Made by a program: the position numbers and the translations under genes | Notes under the pieces: generated by a model | Database searches by the model: none | What the model was told of the DNA's origin: nothing | The model's input: only the letters and a program-made list of their open reading frames with translations | Source of the DNA: VAXT01 sp963698015 | GTDB taxonomy: Bacteria; Actinomycetota; Thermoleophilia; Gaiellales; Gaiellaceae | Direction: 5' to 3' | Length of the DNA stretch: 64,000 nt | Assembly: GCA_963698015.1 (NCBI GenBank) | Contig: OY969109.1 | Coordinates: 496,001 to 560,000, forward strand | Part shown: positions 48,147-56,861 of the stretch, piece by piece | Position numbering within the stretch: the first letter of the stretch is position 1 | Layout of the letters: every line of letters begins with the position of its first letter

Positions 48147-49610
48147 TTAGTAGCCAACGTGAATGTGGTCGTAGTGGTTCGCCAGCGGGAACGATGGTCC
48201 TCCGAGGCCGAGCAGTGAGATGACCTGCCGCGGCTGCATCTCCGCCGGGAGCAGCAGGATGTCCCGCACTGCCTTCTCGGTGATCGAGCCGTCGGGCTGC
48301 TGGTGCCCGAGGATCGGGACACCGCCCACCTCGGAGATGTCAGCGGCGAGCCCGTAGATGTGCGCCGAGATGACGCCCGGGCGCGCGTAGAGCCGATGCC
48401 CGCTGATCAGGCACGAGACGGTGACCTGGCCGTGCGCCTGGGCGAGGTACGCGATCACGGCGAGCACGCGCACGTTCACGCGGTGGTTCTCGATGTCGGA
48501 CCGGCCACCCGGATAGATGGTGATCCGCTTGTCGTTCAGGATCTTCTTCTCGAGATGGGGCTTGTCCCAATCGAAACCCTTGACGAGCGCCTTGAGCCCG
48601 ACCGCGCGGTACAGGTTCTTGAGCGCGATCGTGCGGTCGGCGAACGCCGTCTTGCCCTCGAGCGAGAGCACCGATCCCCAGGCATCTCGCTTCGAGTCCT
48701 GGCGCGCAAGCCGCTTCGTCAGCGATCGGAGCTGAGCGCCGGAGGCAGGCACGGCACCACGGTCCCCGCGCGCGCGAAGGACTGCGAGGGCCAGGGCCCA
48801 GTCCACGTGATTCCGCTTGGACACGCGGGCAAGCTGGCGGGCGAAGGCCGGCTTCAGACGGCGCGAGGGCGGCGTCGGATCCGGTAGATCGCGGTACAGC
48901 CAGACGGTGGCAGCCACGTTCGGCTCGTCCGCCTCTGGCTCACGCTCGATCGCCTTGCGGAGCGGAGCAGCCTTGACCGCGTTGATCACCGGCGGAACTT
49001 TCGGGCGGAGGAGACGGGCAGGAACCATCTGGGCGCTGCCCGGCCGCGCGTGAGCGGTCGAGGCGACACCCGGCTTCGAGAGCCCGGCGTGGAGCCGTGC
49101 CCTGAGCGTGGAGCGGACACCGGCGGCACGCGTGTTCGACGGCGGGTTTCCGGCAGGCGCCTGGCTCACTGGCGGGGTCTCCAGACGGCTGGTCTCAGCG
49201 CCCGAGTTGTCCGAGGACGACTGCGACGTGCCCTCGGTGCGCTGCCCGTTGGGTGGCGCCTTGGAGTCCTCTGCCGGGTCCGTGGAGGTCGTGGTCGTCG
49301 TCGTGTCGGTCGTCGTCGTGTCGGTCGTCGCGTCAGATCCCTGCGCCGACTCGCTCGACGGATCGATCAGCTGCACGACTCCGTTCCCCGCGCCCGCGGA
49401 GAGCGCCGCGCCTGCGAAGAAGAGCGTCGCGAACGCGAGGCTCGCGGCGATTCGTCTCGGGGCGACGCGGACCTTCTTCCGTCGGTCGCGGGCCGTCAGC
49501 ACCAGCTGCCTGCGCTCCCTTCGCACCAGGGCGCTCAGGAGCGAGAGCGCAGCCGAGAGGAAGAGCACGTGGGCCAGGCTCTTCCCGGTTCTCTGTGTCC
49601 CTTGTGGCAT
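48147..49610 (-). CDS. Secreted wall-associated M15/D-Ala-D-Ala carboxypeptidase-like protein
   Basis: 487 residues from the ATG at 49610 (GGAG 8 nt upstream). Residues 45-85 contain a basic stretch and a TM/signal segment (ASLAFATLFFAGAALSAG), followed by a Thr/Ser/Asp-rich wall-spanning linker (TTDTTTTDTTTTTTSTD) of about 150 residues. The C-terminal 130 residues hold an M15-like site: 'SCLISGHRLYARPGVISAHIYGLAADIS' (SxHxxGxAxD) and the final 'HYDHIHVGY'. It would cleave or bind peptidoglycan. It lies divergent from the Tad pilus genes; the 386-bp gap holds a candidate cis-regulatory RNA. Confidence 0.82.
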   Translation of the reverse strand: MPQGTQRTGKSLAHVLFLSAALSLLSALVRRERRQLVLTARDRRKKVRVAPRRIAASLAFATLFFAGAALSAGAGNGVVQLIDPSSESAQGSDATTDTTTTDTTTTTTSTDPAEDSKAPPNGQRTEGTSQSSSDNSGAETSRLETPPVSQAPAGNPPSNTRAAGVRSTLRARLHAGLSKPGVASTAHARPGSAQMVPARLLRPKVPPVINAVKAAPLRKAIEREPEADEPNVAATVWLYRDLPDPTPPSRRLKPAFARQLARVSKRNHVDWALALAVLRARGDRGAVPASGAQLRSLTKRLARQDSKRDAWGSVLSLEGKTAFADRTIALKNLYRAVGLKALVKGFDWDKPHLEKKILNDKRITIYPGGRSDIENHRVNVRVLAVIAYLAQAHGQVTVSCLISGHRLYARPGVISAHIYGLAADISEVGGVPILGHQQPDGSITEKAVRDILLLPAEMQPRQVISLLGLGGPSFPLANHYDHIHVGY

Positions 49611-49672
49611 TTGCCTGCTCCGTTCCTTTTTTTGAGCGCCGAGGGCCGCCACATCGGCGCGGATCTCTGGAT

Positions 49673-49780
49673 GACATCCGCGGCCGTTACGGAATCGAGA
49701 CAGCTATCGGCCTCAGGGGGCGGGGCCACTCACCAAAAAGGGGGATCGGCCGGGCGGATCCCCAAAGCGAGGGATTAGCG
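49673..49780 (-). ncRNA. Candidate structured leader (ydaO/c-di-AMP-riboswitch-like) of the M15-type gene
   Basis: The minus strand between the divergent genes starts CGCTAATCCCTCG and continues through GGGGATCC, TTTTTGGTGAGTGG, a CCCCCTGAGG hairpin-like segment, GGCCGATAGCTG and TTCCGTAACGG. The order CGCTAATC - GGGGA-CC - GGTGA - GATAG resembles ydaO-type c-di-AMP riboswitches, which often precede cell-wall hydrolase genes in actinobacteria. The key ACCCGTCAGCTAACC block is not recognisable, so it is either a divergent member, another RNA or chance. Rest of 49611-49996: flp promoter region, nothing else seen. Confidence 0.28.
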
Positions 49781-49996
49781 GCCGCCCGCGTAGGGCGATG
49801 ACGGGAGCGACCGAGCAACCAGTCGGCGCAGCACCAGCGCGTCGATGACGTGTACCTCGGAGGTTTCCACCGCGTGGCCGAACAGCTCGCCCCGATTTCT
49901 CATGGCTCTGCCAACCAAACCAGCTTCTCTTTCGACAATCGTCGTGCGTTGGCGCGCCGGAAGGCACGCCTGATTCGAAGAAAGGAGGTGAATCAG

Positions 49997-50158
49997 GTGC
50001 TGAAGCTTTTCGACGCGTTCAAGCGTGAGGATGGGCAGACGATGGCCGAGTACGGAGTCGTCCTGGCCGTGATCACGATTGCCGTTTTCGGTGCTCTCGC
50101 GCTCCTCTCCGGGAACATCGTGAACGCCATTACCCGGGTCGCCGGATACATCACCTAA
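49997..50158 (+). CDS. flp: Flp-type type IVb pilin
   Basis: 53 residues from a GTG at 49997 with AAAGGAGGTGA upstream. A short basic leader (VLKLFDAFKREDG) is followed by the Flp cleavage motif G/QTMAEYG, with Glu at +5 and Tyr at +6, and a single hydrophobic helix (VVLAVITIAVFGALALLSG). This is the major subunit of the Tad/Flp pilus, cleaved by a prepilin peptidase that is not in this window. A stable hairpin after the stop probably separates high pilin expression from downstream genes. Confidence 0.95.
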   Translation: MLKLFDAFKREDGQTMAEYGVVLAVITIAVFGALALLSGNIVNAITRVAGYIT

Positions 50159-50177
50159 GACCTGCCGTATGGCATCG

Positions 50178-50204
50178 GGCGGGCCCTTCCACGAAGGGCC
50201 CGCC
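50178..50204 (+). terminator. Hairpin between flp and the tadE-like gene
   Basis: Arms GGCGGGCCCTTC (50178-50189) and GAAGGGCCCGCC (50193-50204), perfect 12-bp stem with a 3-nt loop, 20 bp beyond the flp stop. It is followed by TTGAAATTT. Partial terminator or mRNA-stabilising stem giving more flp than downstream message. Confidence 0.7.
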
Positions 50205-50258
50205 TTGAAATTTCAAGAGACACTCAACTCGAAGCACAAAACGACCGAAGAGTCCAAC

Positions 50259-50654
50259 ATGAAAAAGATTTCCTTCAAGGACCAGCAAGGGCAGTCGATG
50301 ACGGAGTTCGCTCTGGTGCTGCCGATTCTCGCTCTGCTCTTGTTCGGGATTATCCAGTTCGGAATTACTTTCAACAACTACCTGACCGTCACCGACGCAG
50401 TCCGCGCCGGCGCACGCAAGGCAGCGGTTGGGAGGCATTTGCCGGACCCGCAGGGATCCTCGATTGCAGCCGTTCGAGCCGCGGCAACGGACCTCAAGCA
50501 GTCTGACCTGAACGTCACGGTCACAGTGAACCCGGGTTGGACGGCGGGCGCCGAGGCGACCGTATCGGCCAACTATCCCTATTCGATCAGCTTGCTCGGG
50601 CTCGTCGTCAAGTCGGGCCGGCTCACGAGCACGACGAAAGAGCGTATCGAGTGA
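50259..50654 (+). CDS. TadE-like pseudopilin
   Basis: 131 residues from ATG 50259. The motif 'QQGQSMTEFALVLPILALLLFGIIQFGITFNNYLTVTDAVRAGAR' is the TadE family signature: a class-III-like N-terminus with Glu after the processing site and a long hydrophobic helix. The C-terminal 80 residues are outside. It would be a minor pilin in the Flp pilus. It overlaps the next gene by GTGA. An earlier in-frame ATG (50169) lies within the hairpin and is unlikely. Confidence 0.92.
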   Translation: MKKISFKDQQGQSMTEFALVLPILALLLFGIIQFGITFNNYLTVTDAVRAGARKAAVGRHLPDPQGSSIAAVRAAATDLKQSDLNVTVTVNPGWTAGAEATVSANYPYSISLLGLVVKSGRLTSTTKERIE

Positions 50655-51553
50655 GCCCACGAGCTCAACGCGGTCAGGCGATGGTCGTCACCCTCGTCTT
50701 CGTCACGGTGCTGATCGCTGTCTCTGCAGCGGTCATCGACGTCGGCGGCTGGTACCGAGCGCGCCGCCAGGCGCAGGCCACCGCCGACGCGGCGGCCCTC
50801 GCCGGCGCGGCGAAGCTTGCCGACGGCACCGGTAGCGCGTCGGCCTCGGCCGTCGACTATGCGAATCGAAACGGCGGCGGCGTCGTCGGCGGGGACATCA
50901 CCTTCACAGGCACGTATTCGGCCGGCGACACGATCGAAGTCACGGCGCGCAAGCCGGCAACGAGCTTTTTCGCGAGGCTCTTCGGTATCGGCTCGATGAA
51001 CGCGCGCGCGACGGCGGACGCGCTGTCCGTAGTCCCGTCACAGGCTCGGTATGTGGCACCGATCGGAGTCGACATCAAGCATCCCATGCTCCAGTGCGAG
51101 CCCGAGCCCTGCTTCAACCAGGCGACTCAGCTCGATCTGAAGAAGACGGGCCCCGGCGCATTTCGTCTCATCAACATCGACGGATCGCACGGCGGCACGA
51201 GTGGGGGAACCCTTGCCAAATGGATGACCCAGGGCCTCGACGCGTACATGCCGCTTGGTTGGTACTACTCGGACCCCGGCGCAAAATTCAACTCGTCGGC
51301 CATGCAGAGCGCCCTTAATGAGAGCATCGGCCACGACCTTCTCTTCCCCGTGTACCGCGGCACGCGCGGCAGCGGTTCGAACTTCGAGTACGAGATCGTC
51401 GGCTGGGTCGGCTTCCACGTGACCGGGTTCGACGCTCGAGGCAGCTCGGGGCTTCTTGACGGCTGGTTCACGAGCATTACCTGGGAAGGCATTCAAGTCG
51501 ATCACGCGACCGGAGACGACTTCGGCGCTCGCACGATCTCGCTCGTCAAATAG
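50651..51553 (+). CDS. TadG-like pilus-assembly protein
   Basis: 300 residues from a GTG overlapping the tadE stop. 'QRGQAMVVTLVFVTVLIAVSAAVIDVGGWYRARRQAQATADAAALAGAAKLADG' is the Flp pilus-assembly TadE/G N-terminus (TM plus the QxxADAAALAGA helix). The C-terminal 180 residues form an extracellular domain with Trp/Tyr/Gly-rich stretches and a Cys pair (CEPEPC) but no VWA motif. It anchors or assembles pili at the membrane. Confidence 0.88.
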   Translation: MSPRAQRGQAMVVTLVFVTVLIAVSAAVIDVGGWYRARRQAQATADAAALAGAAKLADGTGSASASAVDYANRNGGGVVGGDITFTGTYSAGDTIEVTARKPATSFFARLFGIGSMNARATADALSVVPSQARYVAPIGVDIKHPMLQCEPEPCFNQATQLDLKKTGPGAFRLINIDGSHGGTSGGTLAKWMTQGLDAYMPLGWYYSDPGAKFNSSAMQSALNESIGHDLLFPVYRGTRGSGSNFEYEIVGWVGFHVTGFDARGSSGLLDGWFTSITWEGIQVDHATGDDFGARTISLVK

Positions 51554-51586
51554 AAAAAATCCGAAGGGAGAAAAGAGACCGCCGCC

Positions 51587-52345
51587 ATGACCTATCGTCT
51601 TCGAAACATCGGGATCGCAGTGGCGCTCGCGATCGTTGCGGCCCTGCTGACGACGTTTTACGTCACGAATTACAAGCGAAGCGTCCAGCACGGGGAGTCA
51701 AAGGTTCCCGTCTACGTCGCTGCGCACGACATCGCTCTCGGCACCCCCGGGTCCGACCTCGCGCAAGGGGGCGTGCTCAAGGTGGAGCAGGTTCCGCGTC
51801 GCAGCGTCGTGCCCGGCGCGATCTCGCAGCCGAGCCAGGTCGACAAGCTGGTCGCGGTCGAGCCGATCTACGCCGGCGAGCAGATCTCGACGCGTCGCTT
51901 CCGCACCGCGCAGGAGCAGGGCGTCCGCTCCCAGTTGAAGGGCAACCTGCGCGCCTTGGAGATCCCAGGCAGCGGATCGCAGCTCCTCAACGGCACGCTG
52001 CAGGACGGCGACCGCGTCGACCTCATCGGTACGTTTCTGATGCCCGAAACGAGTCAGAAGCACGTCAGTCGCGTCGTCCTGCGCAACCTGCTCGTGCTCC
52101 AGGCGCCTGAGACGAGCACTGTCCAGAGCCATCTGAGCAGCAACCCCAACGAGCCGTTTACGGCGATGCTCGCCATGACCGACTCCCAGGCCACGAAATT
52201 CTGGTGGCTCGCCCAGAACGGCGAGTGGACCCTCGAACTGCGGCCGCTCAGCGATCCGGCCGAGAGCCAGGAAGGGATCGAAACAGCGACGACGGTCGGC
52301 CTCGACGGCCTCAACGCGCGTCAGCGCCACAGGGCAGGCCGATAA
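51587..52345 (+). CDS. cpaB: CpaB/RcpC-type Flp pilus assembly protein
   Basis: 252 residues. An N-terminal TM (NIGIAVALAIVAALLTTFYV) and an SAF domain: 'KVPVYVAAHDIALGTPGSDL', 'VEPIYAGEQISTRRF'. The RcpC/CpaB C-terminal part follows ('LRALEIPGSGSQLLNGTLQDGDRVDLIGTF'). In gram-negative systems CpaB acts in the periplasm or at the wall near the pilus base. Stop overlaps the next start as TAATG. Confidence 0.9.
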   Translation: MTYRLRNIGIAVALAIVAALLTTFYVTNYKRSVQHGESKVPVYVAAHDIALGTPGSDLAQGGVLKVEQVPRRSVVPGAISQPSQVDKLVAVEPIYAGEQISTRRFRTAQEQGVRSQLKGNLRALEIPGSGSQLLNGTLQDGDRVDLIGTFLMPETSQKHVSRVVLRNLLVLQAPETSTVQSHLSSNPNEPFTAMLAMTDSQATKFWWLAQNGEWTLELRPLSDPAESQEGIETATTVGLDGLNARQRHRAGR

Positions 52346-53541
52346 TGACCGTCGAGACGCAGACATCCGTTCGCGAGAAGACGCGCGTCTTCATCACGGG
52401 CACCTGCGAAGGCCTCTCCGAGCTGAGTGACGCCCTCGGGCGTCACTCAGAGCTCGAGCTCGTCGGCCAGTCGGACCGCGTCCGCGAAGGTGCGGGCGCG
52501 CTGACAGGCGGCCACCTGCAGGCTGTCCTGCATGCCACGCGCAGCTCGGCGCTGCCCGCCGACGAGATCGCGGCCATCCGCGAGTACACGCAGGCGCCGA
52601 TCGTCCTGCTCGCCTCGGGCGAGGCCTCGGCCCTGCTCGAGGAGGCGCTCGACGCCGACGTCGCCGACGTGCTCCTCCTTCCGCAGCTGACCGAGAACGT
52701 CGTCTTCGCGATTCGCAAGGCGAGCCACTCCGGTCGTCGCGGAAAGGAAGGCCGCCCCCGCGGCAACGGGCGCGTGATCACGGTCTTCTCGCCGAAGGGG
52801 GGCACGGGCAAGACCGTGATGGCGACGAACCTGTCCACCGCCTTCACCAAGAACGCGGGCAAGCGCACGCTGCTCCTCGATCTCGACCTGCAGTTCGGGG
52901 ACGCCGCGATCATGCTCGGAATCGAGCCGGAGAAGACGATTCAGGATCTCGTCACGGCTCCGGGCGAGCTCGACCCCGAGAAGCTCGCCGGATACACGAG
53001 CCGCCACTCCACGGGGCTCGACGTCCTGCCCGCGCCGATCCGGCCCGAGGACGCCGAGCTCGTGACCGAGGCGAAGCTCGCGCGCCTGATCGAAGTCGCG
53101 AAGGAGTCGTACGAAGTGATCGTCGTCGACACCTCGCCGTTCTTCCACGGGCCGATGCTGGCCACGCTCGACCAGACCGACGATCTGCTGCTCCTCTGCG
53201 GGCTCGACGTGCCGACGATCAAGAACGTCCGGCTGAGTCTGCAGACGCTGCAGCTCCTCTCCTTCCCGCCGGAGCGCGTCCGTGTCGTCCTGAACAGGGC
53301 GAACTCGAACGTCGGCATGAAGAAGGGCGAGGTCGAGGCCGCACTCGAGTCGAAGGTCCGCTTCGAGGTGCCAAGCGACCGTGTCGTGCCGCTTGCAGTC
53401 AACCGCTCGAACCCGGCCGTGCTCTCGGACCCGAAGTCCGACTTCGGCCGTGCGATCCAGGAGATGGCGAAGGCGCTCCTGCCTGCCAAGGCCGCCTCCG
53501 AGAACGGGAAGCGCCGCTTCCTGGGAAAGAACGGTAGCTAG
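52345..53541 (+). CDS. cpaE: CpaE-type MinD-like ATPase
   Basis: 398 residues. Residues 15-130 resemble a response-regulator-like N-terminal domain lacking the phospho-Asp ('LVGQSDRVREGAGALTGGHLQAVLHA'). Residues 143-380 are a MinD/ParA ATPase with deviant Walker A FSPKGGTGKT, 'LLLDLDLQFGDAAIMLGI' and 'IIVDTSPFFHGP'-type Walker B. It localises the pilus machinery at the membrane. ATG overlaps cpaB stop. Confidence 0.94.
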   Translation: MTVETQTSVREKTRVFITGTCEGLSELSDALGRHSELELVGQSDRVREGAGALTGGHLQAVLHATRSSALPADEIAAIREYTQAPIVLLASGEASALLEEALDADVADVLLLPQLTENVVFAIRKASHSGRRGKEGRPRGNGRVITVFSPKGGTGKTVMATNLSTAFTKNAGKRTLLLDLDLQFGDAAIMLGIEPEKTIQDLVTAPGELDPEKLAGYTSRHSTGLDVLPAPIRPEDAELVTEAKLARLIEVAKESYEVIVVDTSPFFHGPMLATLDQTDDLLLLCGLDVPTIKNVRLSLQTLQLLSFPPERVRVVLNRANSNVGMKKGEVEAALESKVRFEVPSDRVVPLAVNRSNPAVLSDPKSDFGRAIQEMAKALLPAKAASENGKRRFLGKNGS

Positions 53542-53543
53542 CC

Positions 53544-54983
53544 ATGGGCCTTCACGACCGCATCAAGGGCGACAACGGCGACACCGCCGCACACGAAGAG
53601 CCGACCGCGCTCGCGACGAACCCCGCGATGGGTGAATCGCCGAAATCGGACAAGCCGGCCGATCCATACGCGGAGCTGAAGACCCGGGTGCACCACGCCT
53701 GCATCGCCAAGCTCGGACCGCACCTCTTCACGACCGATACGAGCGAGAACCTCAACGAGCGCGTCCTGCGCGAGGTGACCGAGCAGCTGGCGCTCGACCG
53801 CACCCCGCTCACGCGGGAAGAGCGGCGGCGCATCGTCCGCGAGATCACCGACGACATCCTCGGCTACGGGCCGCTCGAGCCGCTCCTCCGCGACGACACC
53901 GTCACTGAGGTCATGGTCAACAACTTCGATCGGATCTTCATCGAGCGGGAGGGCAAGCTCGAGCGAAGCCCGACGACGTTCGCCGACAACGCCCATCTCC
54001 TGCGGATCATCGACAAGATCGTGTCCCAGGTCGGGCGCCGCATCGACGAGTCGTCGCCGATGGTCGACGCGCGCCTGCCTGACGGCAGCCGTGTGAATGC
54101 GATCATCCCGCCGCTCTCGCTGCGCGGGCCGACGATGACGATCCGAAAGTTCTCGCGTGACCCGTACACGATGGACGACCTGATCGCCTTCGGGTCGCTG
54201 ACCCCGAAGGCGGCCCAGTTCCTCGCCGCCTGCACACGGGGCAAGCTGAACGTGCTGATCTCCGGCGGTACCGGTACGGGTAAGACGACGACCCTGAACG
54301 CGATCTCGGCCTTCGTCCCCGGCGACGAGCGAATCGTCACGATCGAGGACGCCGCCGAGCTCCAGCTCCAGCAGGACCACGTGATCACGCTCGAGGCGCG
54401 GCCCCCGAACATCGAGGGCCAGGGCGAGATCCGCATCCGTGAGCTCGTCCGAAACTCCCTCCGCATGCGCCCCGACCGGATCATCGTCGGCGAGGTCCGC
54501 GGTGCCGAGACGCTGGACATGCTCCAGGCCATGAACACGGGCCACGAGGGCTCGCTGACGACGATCCACGCGAACTCTCCGCGCGACGCGTTGTCCAGGC
54601 TCGAGACCCTCGTCCTCACGTCCGGCGTCGACCTGCCGCTGCGGGCGATCCGCGAGCAGATCTCGAGCGCATTCGACCTGCTGGTGCAGATCACGCGTCT
54701 GGTGGACGGCTCGCGCCGGATCTCCCACATCACCGAGGTGCTCCGCATGGAGTCCGAGGTGATCACGCTTCAGGACATCTTCCTGGCGAAGCCTCCGGAC
54801 GAGGACACGGCTTTCGGCGGCGCGACGAGACTGCTCTCGCAGCTTGCGTGCACCGGGCTGAAGCCGCACTTCCTCGACAAGCTGGCAGCGCACGGAGTGG
54901 CCCTTCAGCCGAACTTCTTCGACGAAGATCAGTCCGGCATCCGGTCGAATCTGGCCGTTGCGAGTTTCGGCGGCTTCTCATGA
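53544..54983 (+). CDS. cpaF: CpaF/TadA-type secretion ATPase
   Basis: 479 residues. Walker A SGGTGTGKTTTLN (about 240-250), Asp box 'IVTIEDAAELQLQQDHVITLEARP', Walker B 'MRPDRIIVGEVRGAETLDMLQAM' and His box 'GHEGSLTTIHAN' of the type II/IV secretion ATPases. An N-terminal region of about 100 residues provides the usual three-helix bundle. It powers pilus extension and, in some Tad systems, retraction. Overlaps the VWA-TadB gene by ATGA. Confidence 0.97.
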   Translation: MGLHDRIKGDNGDTAAHEEPTALATNPAMGESPKSDKPADPYAELKTRVHHACIAKLGPHLFTTDTSENLNERVLREVTEQLALDRTPLTREERRRIVREITDDILGYGPLEPLLRDDTVTEVMVNNFDRIFIEREGKLERSPTTFADNAHLLRIIDKIVSQVGRRIDESSPMVDARLPDGSRVNAIIPPLSLRGPTMTIRKFSRDPYTMDDLIAFGSLTPKAAQFLAACTRGKLNVLISGGTGTGKTTTLNAISAFVPGDERIVTIEDAAELQLQQDHVITLEARPPNIEGQGEIRIRELVRNSLRMRPDRIIVGEVRGAETLDMLQAMNTGHEGSLTTIHANSPRDALSRLETLVLTSGVDLPLRAIREQISSAFDLLVQITRLVDGSRRISHITEVLRMESEVITLQDIFLAKPPDEDTAFGGATRLLSQLACTGLKPHFLDKLAAHGVALQPNFFDEDQSGIRSNLAVASFGGFS

Positions 54984-56854
54984 TCAACAAGCGTCGACTC
55001 GCAATCGCTCTTGCAGGGGCGATCTGCCTCGCCGCGCCGGCCGCCAACGCCGGTGTTGCGGTCAAGGGCGTCGACACGGGCTCGTTCCCGGCCCTCCGGG
55101 TCAGCGTCCTCACGTCCGATCCGAGCTCGCGGCCGCCCAGGCTGACCGAGAACGGCCTCCCCGTTCGGGTCGACCGGGCGGAGAACCTGGGCCGCACGAA
55201 GTCCGTCGTCCTGGCGATCGACCGTTCGCAGTCCATGCGCGGTGCACCGCTCGCGCATGCGATCGCCGCGGCCAGGGGCTTCCTCGCCGCAAAACCGGCA
55301 GCGGACAGGCTCGCCGTGGCCGCGTTCGCCACGAAGCCGCAGATGCTCACCGGCTTTTCGTCGGACCGCAGCGACGCCGACGGCGCGCTGAGGGCGATCA
55401 CCGTCGATCCCGTCCAGGGCACCACGCTCTACGACGCGATCGTCCGGTCCTCGCACACGCTCGCAGCGGAGCCACTCGAAGCGCGGGTCATCATCGTCGT
55501 GACCGACGGCAACGAGACGCGCAGCGCGGCTTCTCTGAACGACGCGATCGCGGCCGCACGCAAGGCCGGGACGGCGATCTATGTCGTCGCGATCGAGAGC
55601 CCGAAGTTCAACCCCGACCCGCTTCGCAAGCTCGCCGAGGAAACCGGCGGCGCGTACCACGGCACCGCCTCGAGCACCACCTTGAGCGCCGAGTATGCGG
55701 CGATCGCGTCCGAGCTCCGCCGTACGTGGCGACTCGACTACGCCACCTCGGTGCGGCCCGGAGACACGGCGACTCTGCAGGCGACGTGGAACGGCCAGAA
55801 GTCGCTGCCGATGAAGCTCGAGCTGCCGTCGAGCCTCGGCCCCGCCGACGACCAGGAGCCCTCGCACCTGCTGCCGGGCGTGTTCTACAGGTCGGTCCTG
55901 GGCACCCAGGTGATGGCTGTCATCTCGTTCTTCATCGTGCTCCTCGCTGCGTCTCTCGCGCTGACCACGGTGAAGGGGGCACGGCTCAAGAAGCGGCTGG
56001 CGCCTCACATCGTGCAGGACGTTGCCGTGAAGCGGAAGCACGACAGGGAACGGCTCGCAGCCGCGGCCGGCTTGTTCACGGCGACCGAGAACGCGTTCGA
56101 AGGATGGAAGCTCTGGAAGCGTCTCGATCGCCTGGTCGAGAGGAGCGACCTGCCGATCCGGACGGTCGAGCTCTTCTACATGATGGCCGGAGGCGCGATC
56201 ATCGGCGGCGGCATCGCGTCGCTGACGACACCGTCGATACTGTTCACCCTCGCGGGTTTCGCCGCAGGAGGGTTCGCGCCCGTCGCGTTCGTCTGGGTCA
56301 AGGCAACCCGGCGCCTGAAGGCGTTCGAGAACCAGTTGCCAGACGTCTTGATCACGCTCGCCGCCGCGCTCAAAGCCGGCCACAGTTTCAAGACGGGGCT
56401 CCAGACGATCGTCGACGAGGGCAACCCGCCGGCGAGCAAGGAGTTCCACCGGGTCCTCACCGAGGCACGACTCGGGAAGCCGCTGGAGGCGGCTCTCTGG
56501 GACATGTCCGAGCGGCTCGGCTCGAAGAACTTCGACTTCGTGATCACGGCCGTGAAGATCCAGCAGCAGGTCGGCGGCAGCCTGGCCGGCCTCGTCGACA
56601 TGGTCGCCGACACAGTCCGCCAGCGGCAGCAGTTCGTGCGCAAGGTGAAGGGCCTGACGGCGATGGGTCGCGCGGGCGCCTACACCCTCGTCGCGCTCCC
56701 GTTCTTCATCGCCGCGGCGATCACGATCATCAATCCGACCTACATGGACCCGCTCTACCACACACAGACGGGCCACATGCTCATCTACACGGGCCTCGGA
56801 ATGATGGCCTTCGGCTCCCTCGTCCTCAAGAAGATCGTCTCGTTCAAGGGGTGA
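54980..56854 (+). CDS. tadB: Fusion of secreted VWA domain and TadB-type inner-membrane platform protein
   Basis: 624 residues. Signal peptide (1-25), then a VWA domain about 70-250 with a complete MIDAS: DRSQS (about 80-84), Thr in GTTLYDAI and Asp in VTDGNE. A TM (about 310-332, 'VMAVISFFIVLLAASLALTTV') follows, with cytoplasmic TadB/T2SSF sequence: 'FENQLPDVLITLAAALKAGHSFKTGLQTIVDE' and 'DFVITAVKIQQQVGGSLAGLVDMVADTVRQRQQF', ending in two TMs. Normal TadB is about 320 residues, so the VWA is an added extracytoplasmic module, possibly binding the VWA-like TadG proteins or wall. Confidence 0.92.
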   Translation: MINKRRLAIALAGAICLAAPAANAGVAVKGVDTGSFPALRVSVLTSDPSSRPPRLTENGLPVRVDRAENLGRTKSVVLAIDRSQSMRGAPLAHAIAAARGFLAAKPAADRLAVAAFATKPQMLTGFSSDRSDADGALRAITVDPVQGTTLYDAIVRSSHTLAAEPLEARVIIVVTDGNETRSAASLNDAIAAARKAGTAIYVVAIESPKFNPDPLRKLAEETGGAYHGTASSTTLSAEYAAIASELRRTWRLDYATSVRPGDTATLQATWNGQKSLPMKLELPSSLGPADDQEPSHLLPGVFYRSVLGTQVMAVISFFIVLLAASLALTTVKGARLKKRLAPHIVQDVAVKRKHDRERLAAAAGLFTATENAFEGWKLWKRLDRLVERSDLPIRTVELFYMMAGGAIIGGGIASLTTPSILFTLAGFAAGGFAPVAFVWVKATRRLKAFENQLPDVLITLAAALKAGHSFKTGLQTIVDEGNPPASKEFHRVLTEARLGKPLEAALWDMSERLGSKNFDFVITAVKIQQQVGGSLAGLVDMVADTVRQRQQFVRKVKGLTAMGRAGAYTLVALPFFIAAAITIINPTYMDPLYHTQTGHMLIYTGLGMMAFGSLVLKKIVSFKG

Positions 56855-56861
56855 CATCTAC

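Noticed and set aside
49260..49340. GTCGTCGTGTCGGTC repeats considered as a CRISPR-like or minisatellite array
   Set aside because: They encode the Thr/Asp/Ser linker of the M15-type protein. No spacers.
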